The notes beneath the pieces were generated by a model, which was not told where the DNA came from, ran no database searches, and saw only the letters and a list, made by a program, of their open reading frames with translations. From Amaranthus tricolor (lineage: Eukaryota; Streptophyta; Magnoliopsida; Caryophyllales; Amaranthaceae), in the NCBI RefSeq assembly GCF_026212465.1, contig NC_080056.1, positions 22,592,464 to 22,656,463 on the forward strand: a stretch of DNA of 64,000 nucleotides, in the 5' to 3' direction. Shown in pieces: positions 31,857 to 41,734 of this stretch (position 1 is its first letter; each line of letters starts with the position of its first letter). Position numbers and translations under genes: made by a program.

Positions 31857-34800
31857 ATGGCTCCTAAGAAGAATCCCACACAAACCGCAACCGTGCATAG
31901 CACAGATACAGACACTTCCGCGGGTCACGCTAACAATCAAGCCGTGACTCGTCGTGATCTGGACACGCTAGCACGCAATCTTACTGCCGCTTTTACTGAA
32001 CAGCTACGCGCCGTCATAAGTAATACTCCCACTCAACAACGAGTGTTAGAAGATATGGCAGACCAAATTAAAAACTTGCAGGAACGGATCGAACCCCACC
32101 AGAAGGTACCAAAGTCCCATGAATCTCAAGATGGGAATTCGAGGACCTCCCACTCCAGCAGGCGTCTTACTGCCGCTTTTACTGAACAGCTACGCGCCGT
32201 CATAAGTAATACTCCCACTCAACAACGAGTGTTAGAAGATATGGCAGACCAAATTAAAAACTTGCAGGAACGGATCGAACCCCACCAGAAGGTACCAAAG
32301 TCCCATGAATCTCAAGATGGGAATTCGAGGACCTCCCACTCCAGCAGGCGTAATAAGAAAAGGCGGGAAAGATATGGAACCCACACGGATGTTAGCAGGA
32401 GTGTATCACAGGACAAAGTGTCCAAAACCACCTCTCGAGATGCCCGAACCTTCCTGGAAAGCAAAAAGCATAAGGCATCCGAAAGCGTCCAGTCGCTGGT
32501 GGATCGACGGAGGCAAGAGAGGAAGAAGGCGCAGCTAGTAGGATCTAGCCATCCAGCGAGTCCTGTAACCATGCCGCGGAACGAAGTCGAGGTCAATATC
32601 CTCCCTGGAGATCCTACGCCGATAATCTCTCCAATGGCTCCTGAAATACTAAACATTCCCAACCCGGGGAAAATAAAAATCCCAAATATGGCAGCATTTG
32701 ACGGCACGTCGTGCCCCGAGGAACACTTAATGGCGTACAAGAATTTGATGGTGCTGCACACTACCAACCCTTCCCTATGGTGTAAATTCTTCCCAACTAC
32801 TCTTACGGGAGCAGCCTTGACATGGTACACCTCCCTTCCAAGAGGAAGTATCCACAATTTTGCCCAACTAGAAGGTAAGTTTTTAGGCCACTTTATAGCC
32901 TCAAAAAGGCAGGAGAAATCAAACTTTCACCTACTTAGTATCACTCAATTGGAAGGAGAGTCCATATCCTCCTATCTTAAGAAGTTCTATGAGGCGGTGC
33001 TAGAGGTGACGGATTTAGAGGAATCAGTCGCCTTAAACGCCCTTATCAATGGAATGAAGGCTCAAAGGCTCAAGTTCCAGTTGGTGGAGAGCCAGGTGAA
33101 GAAATATGCGGAGGCCATGAAGCAATGTCAAAGTTATGTCATGGCCTCCGAGATATGTCAGGCACATGGCCCCAAGAGGCGGAAGTCTGACAAGAAAGAC
33201 GTCGCAACTCCCCATCAATCCTCGAGGAACAGAGAAGAGCCCCAGTGGAGGAGGGAAAGAAATTACATGCCGCGTCGTCCTGCGCCCCCTTCTGACATGG
33301 GACCCCCACGATCCCATCACATTTATACCACGGAAGGGGAATCCAGAACGCGTAATTTGTTAGACGGGGGAAACGACCCGATGTTTAATCGAAACAGAAG
33401 GGATATTTTCTTTGCCGTTCGAGACAAATTGCCAACTCCACCTCCCACTACCACTCCTTCTGACAGGCGCAATTACAATCTGTGGTGTGACTACCACAAG
33501 GAGCACGGCCATACCTTGGCCCAATGTCGCGAACTCAAACGTATCCTGCATCAACTGGCCGAGGAAGGAAAGCTTTCCAGGTTCCTCAAAATTGGACAGA
33601 TGAAAGTCAAAAGGGTACTCGTGGATACAGGAAGCACGACAGATCTCATTACAATGGAGTGCTTAAGAAAAATGAATTTTGAGGAAAAGCACTTACAGCC
33701 CCTAGATAAGCCGCTGATCGGGTTTGGGGGAAGTCAGGTCATTCCGCTAGGAACGATCATTCTCCCCGTGCGCGTAGGAGAAAGAAATGAAAGTAGGTCC
33801 ATGCCCATACGTTTCACGGTAGTGGATCTCACTTTCCCCTACAACGCCATCATGGGACTTCCCCTCATTAACAAAATCAAAGCTGCAATCTTCCCTCATC
33901 AACTCTTGCTGCAATTCGAGCGGGATGATGGGCAAGTAGGCATCCTCAAGGGAGATCAGGTAACGGCCCGCCAATGCCTCATAAACACTCTGAAACGCGG
34001 ACATTCCGCGACACCCGCCAAGAGGGAAAGGGAAAATCAAGACGCTCCCGCTGTCATGAGCGTGTATATGGAAAACCCTAGCACACATGAAAGGCCTCGC
34101 CCCATAGAAAGATACGAGGAAGTAGACATGTTTGAGGGGAAGCAAGTCAAGATAGGGAAAGATCTTCCTGGTACGATTAAACAAGAAATTGTGGCCACCA
34201 TTGCTGAGTTCCGCGACGTCTTCGCCTTCAGCACGAAAGAAATGCCTGGCATCCCTACTAGCGTCATGTGTCATAAACTTGACATAAGACCAGGCCACAA
34301 ACCAGTGAAGCAAAAGCTGCGGCATCAAGGAAAAGAGCGGACCGAGGCCGCCAAAGAAGAAGTTGAAAAATTGTTGAGAGCCGAATTTATTAGAGAATGC
34401 AAATACTCTGATTGGCTATCCAATGTCGTCCTCGTGAAGAAACCAAATGGCAAATGGAGGATGTGCGTCGATTTCACGGATTTGAATAAGGCATGCCCCA
34501 AGGACGACTATCCACTCCCAAAAATAGATCGCCTGGTGGACTCCACAGCAGGCCATGCGCTACTAAGTTTCATGGATGCCAATGCCGGATATCATCAGAT
34601 TCAATTGGCGCCGGAGGACCAAACACACACGGCCTTCATTACTAGCATGGGTGTCTACTACTACAAAGTCATGCCCTTCGGGTTAAAAAATGCTGGAGCC
34701 ACCTATCAGAGGATGGTAAACAAGGTTTTCCAATCTCAGATTGGACGGAATTTAGAGGTATACGTGGATGACATGATAACAAAAAGCAAGCACGCAACTC

Positions 34801-35192
34801 AGCACGCTGCGGACTTGCGTGAAACGTTCAATACCCTCCGTAAACACCAGATGAAGCTCAATCCGGACAAGTGCGTGTTCGGGGTCACCGGAGGAAAATG
34901 TCTCGGCTTCTTGGTAGACGAGCGGGGCATCGAGGCAAATCCTGATAAGATTCATGCCATTCAAAACATGAGATCCCCCACCTCCGTAAAAGAAGTACAA
35001 AAGCTCACGGGGTGTATAGCTGCTCTAGGAAGATTCCTTTCAAAGTCTGCGGAAAAATGCTTGCCTTTCTTCAAAACGATAAAGCAACAGAAATTCGAAT
35101 GGACCGCGGAAGCAGAAGAGTCTTTCCGCCAGCTTAAGGAGCACCTATCGGCCTTGCCAAAACTAGTTTCGCCCATCAACGGGAAAAGCTAG
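31857..35192 (+). CDS. gag-pol: Tat Gag-protease-reverse transcriptase polyprotein, frame 1
   Basis: The first ATG after the primer site (MAPKKNPTQT) opens a frame of about 1,110 codons. It holds an N-terminal region with a perfect 62-residue duplication, the gag domain (FDGTSCPEEHLMAYKNLM, LTWYTSLPRGSI, LEGESISSYLKKFYEAV), the Tat-type zinc motif WCDYHKEHGHTLAQC, protease (VLVDTGSTTDLI), and reverse transcriptase (WRMCVDFTDLNKACPKDDYP, FMDANAGYHQI, VMPFGLKNAGATYQRMVN, YVDDM catalytic motif). Only a few residues join the zinc motif region to protease (SRFLKIGQMKVKRVLVDTG); relatives have a longer linker, so an in-frame deletion is likely. The frame ends at a premature stop near 35190, caused by a single-base shift just before RNase H. 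Confidence 0.92.
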   Translation: MAPKKNPTQTATVHSTDTDTSAGHANNQAVTRRDLDTLARNLTAAFTEQLRAVISNTPTQQRVLEDMADQIKNLQERIEPHQKVPKSHESQDGNSRTSHSSRRLTAAFTEQLRAVISNTPTQQRVLEDMADQIKNLQERIEPHQKVPKSHESQDGNSRTSHSSRRNKKRRERYGTHTDVSRSVSQDKVSKTTSRDARTFLESKKHKASESVQSLVDRRRQERKKAQLVGSSHPASPVTMPRNEVEVNILPGDPTPIISPMAPEILNIPNPGKIKIPNMAAFDGTSCPEEHLMAYKNLMVLHTTNPSLWCKFFPTTLTGAALTWYTSLPRGSIHNFAQLEGKFLGHFIASKRQEKSNFHLLSITQLEGESISSYLKKFYEAVLEVTDLEESVALNALINGMKAQRLKFQLVESQVKKYAEAMKQCQSYVMASEICQAHGPKRRKSDKKDVATPHQSSRNREEPQWRRERNYMPRRPAPPSDMGPPRSHHIYTTEGESRTRNLLDGGNDPMFNRNRRDIFFAVRDKLPTPPPTTTPSDRRNYNLWCDYHKEHGHTLAQCRELKRILHQLAEEGKLSRFLKIGQMKVKRVLVDTGSTTDLITMECLRKMNFEEKHLQPLDKPLIGFGGSQVIPLGTIILPVRVGERNESRSMPIRFTVVDLTFPYNAIMGLPLINKIKAAIFPHQLLLQFERDDGQVGILKGDQVTARQCLINTLKRGHSATPAKRERENQDAPAVMSVYMENPSTHERPRPIERYEEVDMFEGKQVKIGKDLPGTIKQEIVATIAEFRDVFAFSTKEMPGIPTSVMCHKLDIRPGHKPVKQKLRHQGKERTEAAKEEVEKLLRAEFIRECKYSDWLSNVVLVKKPNGKWRMCVDFTDLNKACPKDDYPLPKIDRLVDSTAGHALLSFMDANAGYHQIQLAPEDQTHTAFITSMGVYYYKVMPFGLKNAGATYQRMVNKVFQSQIGRNLEVYVDDMITKSKHATQHAADLRETFNTLRKHQMKLNPDKCVFGVTGGKCLGFLVDERGIEANPDKIHAIQNMRSPTSVKEVQKLTGCIAALGRFLSKSAEKCLPFFKTIKQQKFEWTAEAEESFRQLKEHLSALPKLVSPINGKS
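31980..32351 (+). repeat. Perfect 186-bp tandem duplication in gag
   Basis: Bases 31980-32165 and 32166-32351 are identical by eye, so a 62-residue block (starting LTAAFTEQLRAVISN, ending TSHSSRR) is present twice without breaking the frame. It covers a predicted helical segment (VLEDMADQIKNLQERIE). Confidence 0.95.
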
Positions 35193-35199
35193 TCTTATA

Positions 35200-36700
35200 T
35201 GTCTCTGTCTCCGAATACTCGTTATCCGGAGTGCTTGTGGCGGAAAAGGAAAAGAAGCAGCTCCCAATATACTATGTGAGTCATGCATTCCGTGGCTCGG
35301 AAGGGAACTATTGCGAAGTGGAAAAGGTCATATTCGCGATAGTGATGGCCAGCAGGAAATTGAAGCCATACTTTCAGTCCAACCCGATCATTGTCCGGAC
35401 TGATCAACCTTTAAAAAAGATTCTGGAAGGGAAAAACAAGTCAAGCCGCGTCACAAATTGGGCAAACCAGTTAGCAGATTTCGGCATCGAGTACGAACCT
35501 CGAACAGCAATTAAAGCACAAGCTTTAGCTGACTTTATTGCTGAAAGCACTTCCCCCCCTCCTGCTGAACTTAATCAAGAATGGAAATTATATGTAGACG
35601 GGTCTTCAACACAATCGGCGAGTGGGGCCGGGCTCCTCATTGTGTCTTCCGCCGGGGTCCGCATGGAAAGGGCGGTCAGATTCGAGTTCGCGGCATCCAA
35701 CAATGAGGCCGAGTACGAAGCATTACTGATGGGGCTGAAAATCTACTATGAGGCAGGGGCTATAGAATTGGCCGCATTCTCGGACTCCCAATTAATAGTG
35801 GGGCAAGTAAACGGGGAATTCGAGGCTAAAGATGATAGCATGAAAATGTATCTGCAGCAAGTGAAGGACTTTGTTCCAAAGTTTGATAAGTTCACGTTGG
35901 AGCACATTCCACGATCCCAAAATGCCCAAGCCGATTCCCTAGCAAAACTTGCTAGCTCCGCAGATACTTCCGCGGCTCGTGATATAATTTGGGAAGTGCT
36001 CCCTAACCCCAGCATCAACTTCATGATCAATACCATCGACAGATCTGAAACATGGATGGGGCCATACGTTAAGTACTTGCAAGATCAAACGCTCCCCCAG
36101 GACGAGAATCAGGCCAAAATGCTCCAAAAGAAGGCCAAATGGTTCGAACTTCACGAAGGAACGCTCTATAAAAAGTCATACACACATCTCCTTCTGAAAT
36201 GTGTTGCTCCTGAAGAAGGAAATTATATCCTACGCGAAATACACGAAGGTGGATGCGGAATACACCAGGGAGTGCGAATTGTCATTAGCAAAGTCCTTAG
36301 GAGTGGATATTACTGGCCTTCACTCCGGAAAGACGCGGAAGAATTGATCTTACTGTGTCCTGAATGTCAGTATCACTCAAAGATAGGAAGAAAACCCTCT
36401 AATTACTTGACCGTCTTGCAAGCCGTCCTGCCATTCGACAAGTGGGGTATGGATCTCCTTGGCCCCTTTCCACCAGCAAAGGAGCAGCGCAAGTTCATCA
36501 TTGTGGCTATTGATTGCTTCACCAAGTACGTAGAAGCAGAAGCTCTTAGTTCAATCACAGACAAGCAAGTCTGTCAGTTCTTATGGCGGAACATCATCAC
36601 AAGATACGGCATACCACGGGTGATCATAACAGATAATGGAAGGCAATTTGTCAGCAAGAACACCATCGAGTATTGCGACAAATTCCACATCCAAATTTAG
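35200..36700 (+). CDS. pol: Tat RNase H, archaeal-type RNase H and integrase, frame 2
   Basis: The frame continues pol after the shift: retroviral-type RNase H with its connection (LYVSVSEYSLSGVLVAEKEK, YYVSHAFRGSEGNYCEVEK, FQSNPIIVRTDQPLKKIL), then a second RNase H with the archaeal layout (KLYVDGSSTQSASGAGLLIV, ASNNEAEYEALLMGL, FSDSQLIVGQV, SQNAQADSLAKLAS). All four acidic positions are visible. Integrase follows, with its HHCC zinc module (HEGGCGIHQGVR, CPECQYHS) and core aspartates (WGMDLLGPFPP, IITDNGRQF). A stop at 36698 is due to a second single-base shift; the integrase end continues in the next entry. The second RNase H is specific to the Tat group. Confidence 0.92.
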
Positions 36701-37283
36701 TTCTGTGTCCAGGCCGCAAACTAACGGTCAAGTCGAGTCCGCCAATAAGGAGATACTAAATGGTATCAAAAAGAAGATAGAAGGGGTCAAGGGCAATTGG
36801 GATGAAGAACTACCCGGAATCTTATGGGCCAGTCGAACAACCGTCAAAGAGGCCACGGGGCACACACCGTTCTCTTTAGTGTACGGGTCCGAAGCCGTAC
36901 TTCCAGTGGAAATAAGAGTACCCTCTACAAGGGTCGCCTACTACTCGTACGACGAAAACGAAGAAGGAAAAAGAGCAAACTTAGACCTACTACCAGAGAC
37001 AAGAGGAAATGCACTGCTAAGATCGATGGCCCAAAAGCAGAAGATGATTCGTAGCTTCAACCGCCATGTGAAAACAAGACGTATTCGGATCAATGATCTC
37101 GTCCTCTGTAAAGTCGAAGCTACTGGGAAAATAGTTGAAAAAGGAAAGTTAGGGGCCAACTGGGACGGACCTTTCAAAGTCACCCGTGTCATCAAACCAG
37201 GAACGTTCGAACTAGAAGACATGAAAGGGAAAAAACTACCCCGTCCATGGAATGGAGACCACTTAAAGAAATTCTTCATTTAA
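36690..37283 (+). CDS. pol: Tat integrase C-terminal part, frame 3
   Basis: After the shift near 36692 the frame gives SSVSRPQTNGQVESANKEIL (with the third acidic residue of the integrase core), LWASRTTVKEATGHTPFSLV, EAVLPVEI, and the C-terminal module (LVLCKVEATGK, WDGPFKVTRVIKPGTFELED, RPWNGDHLKKFF). No chromodomain follows, as expected for Tat. The end is close to the usual position for the family. Confidence 0.9.
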   Translation, partial: SKFSSVSRPQTNGQVESANKEILNGIKKKIEGVKGNWDEELPGILWASRTTVKEATGHTPFSLVYGSEAVLPVEIRVPSTRVAYYSYDENEEGKRANLDLLPETRGNALLRSMAQKQKMIRSFNRHVKTRRIRINDLVLCKVEATGKIVEKGKLGANWDGPFKVTRVIKPGTFELEDMKGKKLPRPWNGDHLKKFFI

Positions 37284-37510
37284 TAAAATTTGCAAGGGGC
37301 AATCAATGACTTATCAGCATCAATCCGCGACTACCTTCATTTCACAACAGTTGCGTTGTCACTCGAAATCATTTCTGTCATCCATCATTTGTATTCTTAT
37401 CAATCATTTATAACAAAAGTTTCATTTTCAGATTATCCGGCTTTTATGTTCCCAAGTACTCGGCAAAATCCTATTGCAAATCTTATAAAATATTCCGAGT
37501 TTTCCGCTAA
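37284..37510 (+). other. Tat 3' region, unique part
   Basis: Untranslated DNA between the pol stop and the tandem repeats. No feature other than T/C-rich segments is seen. Confidence 0.5.
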
Positions 37511-38075
37511 GATGTTTCCCAACCGGGACATCGATAAGTCGGACTCCCAGTTTGGGGTCCCTGAGTTCAAAAATATTCTAAGTTTTCCGCTAAGATGTTT
37601 CCCAACCGGGACATCGATAAGTCGGACCCCCAGTTTGGGGTCCATGAGTTCAAAAATATTCTAAGTTTTTCATAAAGATGTTTCCCAACCGGGACATCGA
37701 TAAGTCGGACCCCCAGTTTGGGGTCCCTGAGTTCAAAAATTCTAAGTTTTTCATAAAGATGTTTCCCAACCGGGACATCGATAAGTCGGACCCTCAGTTT
37801 GGGGTTCCTTAGTTCAAAAATTCTAAGTTTTTCACAAAGATGTTTCCTAACCGGGACATCGATAAGTCGGACCCCCAGTTTGGGGTCCCTGAGTTCAAAA
37901 ATATTCTAAGTTTTCCACTAAGATGTTTCCTAACCGGGACATCGACAAGTCGGACCCCCAGATTGGGGTCTCACTTCAAAATTTTTCGAAGTTATTTGAT
38001 AAAATGTTCCCCAACCGGGACATCGACAAGTCGGACCCCTAGAATGGGGCCTAAGGGCTGAAAATATTCTAAGTA
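37511..38075 (+). repeat. Seven ~82-bp tandem repeats downstream of pol
   Basis: Units begin at about 37511, 37594, 37678, 37759, 37839, 37922 and 38001. Each has GATGTTTCCCAACCGGGACA, TCGATAAGTCGGACCCCCAG, TTTGGGGTCCCTGAGTTC and AAAAATATTCTAAGTTTT segments. Expanded tandem repeats in the 3' untranslated DNA are well known in Tat/Ogre elements and have given rise to satellite DNA in several plants. Confidence 0.95.
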
Positions 38076-38386
38076 TAAATCTCCTTGATGTCGCCCGCAC
38101 GTGACATCGGCCAGTCGTGCCCTCTGCTGTTCCAAGGGCAAATGGCTAAAACGATTCAGCAATATTCCGCGGGCTCAGACGAGAGAAGCCACGGCTTAAC
38201 AAACAGAAGCATGGATACCACGAATAAACTTTCCATGTTCAAAAATATATACATCAGAATATTCAAAGTACAAAAGAGTTGAATGTTTGTAAAAATCCAG
38301 TTACAAAATTACAACGAAACTATACATCTTCCAAAAAGGCGTCCACATCTTGATCCGGCGGCAGAGGAGACTCGACCCTTCCCTCT

Positions 38387-41297
38387 TCAAGACTGGGGGG
38401 TGAAGCTTACATAATTTTCTACATTGAACGGCTCCACCCCGATCTCGGATAGCTCTCGGGATAAGCCCTGGAGGTTTCTACCTTCATCAATGATAAGGTT
38501 GGATAAATCAAGGCACAAACTCTCCAGGCTGGAGAGCGTCAAGTTTTCCGGGACATCTGACGCCGGAGGAGAAGAAAGAGCCAACTGATCTAAGTCGAGG
38601 CATAAAGCCTCCTTCTCAGCCTCAGCATTCATCCTTTCAGACCAGGCCCTTTTCTCCTCCGCGTCCCAGACAGCGTCGACCAGTACCGCCGACTCACCTT
38701 CCAAGACGGAAGCAAGGTTGGACAAGGCTTCACCCCCCTTCTGATTAGCGGTTTGCTGAAGGGAGGTAAAATCCATGCCCAACTCTACGGCGGCCAAGCG
38801 ATACTTTTCGTCGCTAATCAGGGAACCGGCGTTCATCATCTCCGCCGTCAGATCTCCAAGAAACTTCGACGCTTCCGGCTCATCCGAAAGTAGCCAGTCT
38901 CGAGCTATCCAGGCCTTCCTCGTTAGGCACAGTTTGTACACCTTGGCCGCGGATAGAATCATCTTGAAGTGGGCGGAATCAGCCGACACTTGCTGCATAA
39001 GTTGCTGGTTCTGATGAATGAGCTTGGCGTGGGTATCCATCAGCAAGCCGACTTCATGGCCAAGGGTCGCAGACCTGTTGGAAGCAGCATCTAAGTTTTC
39101 GACGGTCTGGTCCAGCTGCTTCCTCGCCCTTTCCCGCCATTGTTCGGTCCTGACCAAGCGTTCTTTCAGCTGAGAACACTTGGCCAGTTTCTCCTTTAAG
39201 CTCGGCAGGTCCTCCCGCAACTTTGACAATTCTTCGTTCAGCTCTTCGCAGTGGGAGGTAAGGGCGGCCACGGTCTCCTGGTCCGCGGCACTTTGACGGT
39301 TGGTGTCGAGCTCAAAAGCCAACCGTATGAACGCCTGCAAAGGAACGACTATTAAAGTCTCTGGAAACATGAAGTAAGCATCACTAAGCATAAAGTAATT
39401 ACCTCTGCCGCCGAAGCTTGCGCCTGACGTACCCTATCACATGGGGGCAAGGACTCTAGTAGGTCGACGTCCACCTTGCTGACTAGGTTGGACGTCGCCC
39501 TGTTAAAGCGAACGATCAGGCCCTTGTGCCCCAACTCCGGAAAGGGCGTCTCGTGTCGGAAAGGGGAAACTTCTCGACGACGATAAACCTCAGCAAACTG
39601 CGACGAGGGAGCCGCGGAAGACTCCCCCACCTTCTCCTTCCCCTTACTCGAGACTGGCAGTGGAGCGTCCAAGGGGGGCGACGCTTCCTCTTAAGCTGAC
39701 CTCATCTGAAGGGGCACGACTGTGTGGATGGTGCCCGCAGAGGTCCTCTTAGCCGAGCTCCCCTGGTGGGAAGAAGAATCTCTTTTCCTCTTCTTCTTCC
39801 CACTCTTTTTTGTCACCCCCCTCGTCTGTGGAGGAATCACCCTCTTAGATTCATCGGGGATGTAAACTTGTCTTCTCTCCTCGAGAAGACGGAGAGCCTC
39901 CTGTTCCGAGGGCACGTCATCCAGGCCCTTCTCCACAGTTGTCGAGTCTTGTCAAAAAGAAGAGGTCGATAAGCTAATCAGTTTAAAAAATAAAGAAAAA
40001 TATCAAGTCCTTACCTTAGGGGGAGTTGGCAACGGCTTTTTCGCGGCTCTCTGGGCGGCCCCTTGGGCGAATCGCATAATGCTGAATTTCTTCATCAGCT
40101 CCGGATTTTTAGCCCTTAAGTTTTGCTTGGCTATCCCTGAAAAAACAAGAGTAAGAAACAAACTAAATCCGGTAAGATAAGGAGGGAGAAGTCAATCAAT
40201 CTTACTCCGATCAACAGCCAGGCTGATGCCGAATGCCGAGAGGAGGTTCTCATTCTCCAACTCGGAACGACCCGGAATCCAATTTAGCTGGACGTTCATG
40301 GGTTTCCTCCCCAGTTGAACGTCCATCTTTGCATACTCGATAATCACCGCGTCATCAAAAGAACATTGCGGGATTCCGTTATTAAAACCCGAAAGGTTGG
40401 GTTTAATTTCGAAGGAGGTCTTGATATTCCATCCCCCTGAGTTATAGAAATACGCAAATTTCGTCCTATACCCCTTCTGGTTATCGGGGAGGTCTTGGAC
40501 TATCTTCAGCCCACGACGATGCGTAAAAGTAATCCAGCCGCAGCCGTATGATTGTGAATTACATAGGCGGGCTCTAAAAATGTATCTAAAGGCAGTCAGT
40601 GTTGGTGGCACGGCCAAAACTTTGCATAAAATCAAAAAGGCCACCATACACCCCCAAGTGTTAGGATATAGCTCGGGCACCGAAACGTTTAACAGCTCTA
40701 ACACCTCTCTAAAAAATGGGTGAAGAGGGAATCTAAGTCCTAGTTGGAAAGAAGGGAAGTAAGCAGCTATACAATAGGGGGGGGGGGGGGGGAAACCTAA
40801 CGGTGTCGTAATTCCCCGGTGTAATAATATTAATGTTCTCTGGCAAACCCCATTTCCGGGAGATGGCTTCCCGTTGATTATCCAAATCTCTCTTGGTCTG
40901 TAAATCAATGAAGTAGTTTAGAGGCCGCGCTTTCCCTTCCGGAGGACTCGGAGGATCCTTCGATGTTTTCCATATCTACATACAACAACCCTTCCAGGTC
41001 AGGATTTATTCGCGGCAAGTAATTAGGGAAGAAAGCAATGCTCACTTCCCAAGGAGCAGTTTTCATTATCTCTAGGGGGTATACAGGGGACACGGATGAC
41101 TCTTCCCCGGCCTTTACTGGTTCGTAATGTGGGGTAATTCTCACCGAACTACTTTCGTCCGAATCATTCATTAATAACCCCTTTTTATTAAGACGTCTAC
41201 GTACTATCAAAGGAGTTTTCGGCAAGTTAGTAGGGTTAATGTCTGAGTTAGCTATGGTCTCTTGAGTAGCCGCGACATCCATGTTAACAAGAGTCAT
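38387..41297 (-). CDS. Antisense gene of the Tat element (Transposase_28-type), spliced
   Basis: This minus-strand gene faces pol. A first frame (41297-40905) starts MTLVNMDVAATQ and includes VRRRLNKKG. The next (about 40900-40206) carries the 'putative gypsy type transposon' (Transposase_28) pattern: FQLGLRFPLHPFFREVLELL, VSVPELYPNTWGCMVAF, FRYIFRARL. Two short introns have good consensus ends: 40205-40137 (GTAAGA...TTTTTTCAG) and 39402-39335 (GTAATT...TTTGCAG), and both keep frame. A third intron from 40014 to about 39948 has a good donor (AAG|GTAAGG) but an uncertain acceptor. The C-terminal exon (39334-38387) is heptad rich (EELNEELSKLREDLPSLKEK), so a coiled coil is likely. Damage: a TAA at 39691-39693 and a frame change near the G16 run at 40777. 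Function is unknown. Confidence 0.8.
40777..40792. repeat. G16 homopolymer inside the antisense gene
   Basis: Sixteen consecutive G on the plus strand (C on the coding strand, a proline run). Upstream and downstream coding pieces match the family in different frames, so a change in this run's length may be the cause. It is also a likely sequencing trouble spot. Confidence 0.9.
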
Positions 41298-41669
41298 AAA
41301 GTAGTAGGCGAAACTTGTAAAGAATAAAGACTAACTTCATAAAACGAATTCAAAGTCCTAGGCTAACATTCAAGAATAATTTGAAGAAATTCAAGAACAA
41401 GTCGTTGAAATTTAAGAACAGTTTGAAGATTAACTTGAAGAAATTCGAAAATCTGGGAAAAAGTTTGAATACCTTTGAAGAAAGTTGGAGATTTGTCAGA
41501 AAATTGATGAAGATCTGTCAGATATCTTGAAGATCTTCGAGAATTTGTCAGAAGTTTGAAGGAAGGATGAAGATTGACAGAGCGTCTCTCTCTACTTTCT
41601 CTTTCCAGCAATGTAAAAATTTGAAGGAGGTAATGAGGATTAAGTGAGAGGGAACTGTTCCAACCACCC
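41298..41669 (-). promoter_or_regulatory. Leader of the antisense gene
   Basis: About 370 bp between the TATA box and the first ATG. It is built of diverged repeats of GAAGAAATTCAAGAAC-like words (41370-41540). A short frame at 41611-41363 has no motif and is probably an upstream ORF by chance. Confidence 0.5.
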
Positions 41670-41678
41670 TATTTATAA
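41670..41678 (-). promoter_or_regulatory. TATA box of the antisense gene
   Basis: The minus strand reads TGTTATAAATAGGGTGG at 41680-41664, a canonical TATA box that shares TATAAATAGGG with the sense promoter in the LTR (31477). It lies about 370 bp upstream of the antisense start codon. Confidence 0.65.
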
Positions 41679-41734
41679 CAGCAATAAATGCCTTTGGGAC
41701 TTAATACATTAAATGGAAAGGAGAATTCCAAACG

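Noticed and set aside
32312..34328. Minus-strand frames of 76-193 codons opposite Tat gag-pol
   Set aside because: They lie opposite strongly conserved gag-pol sequence and have no motifs of their own.
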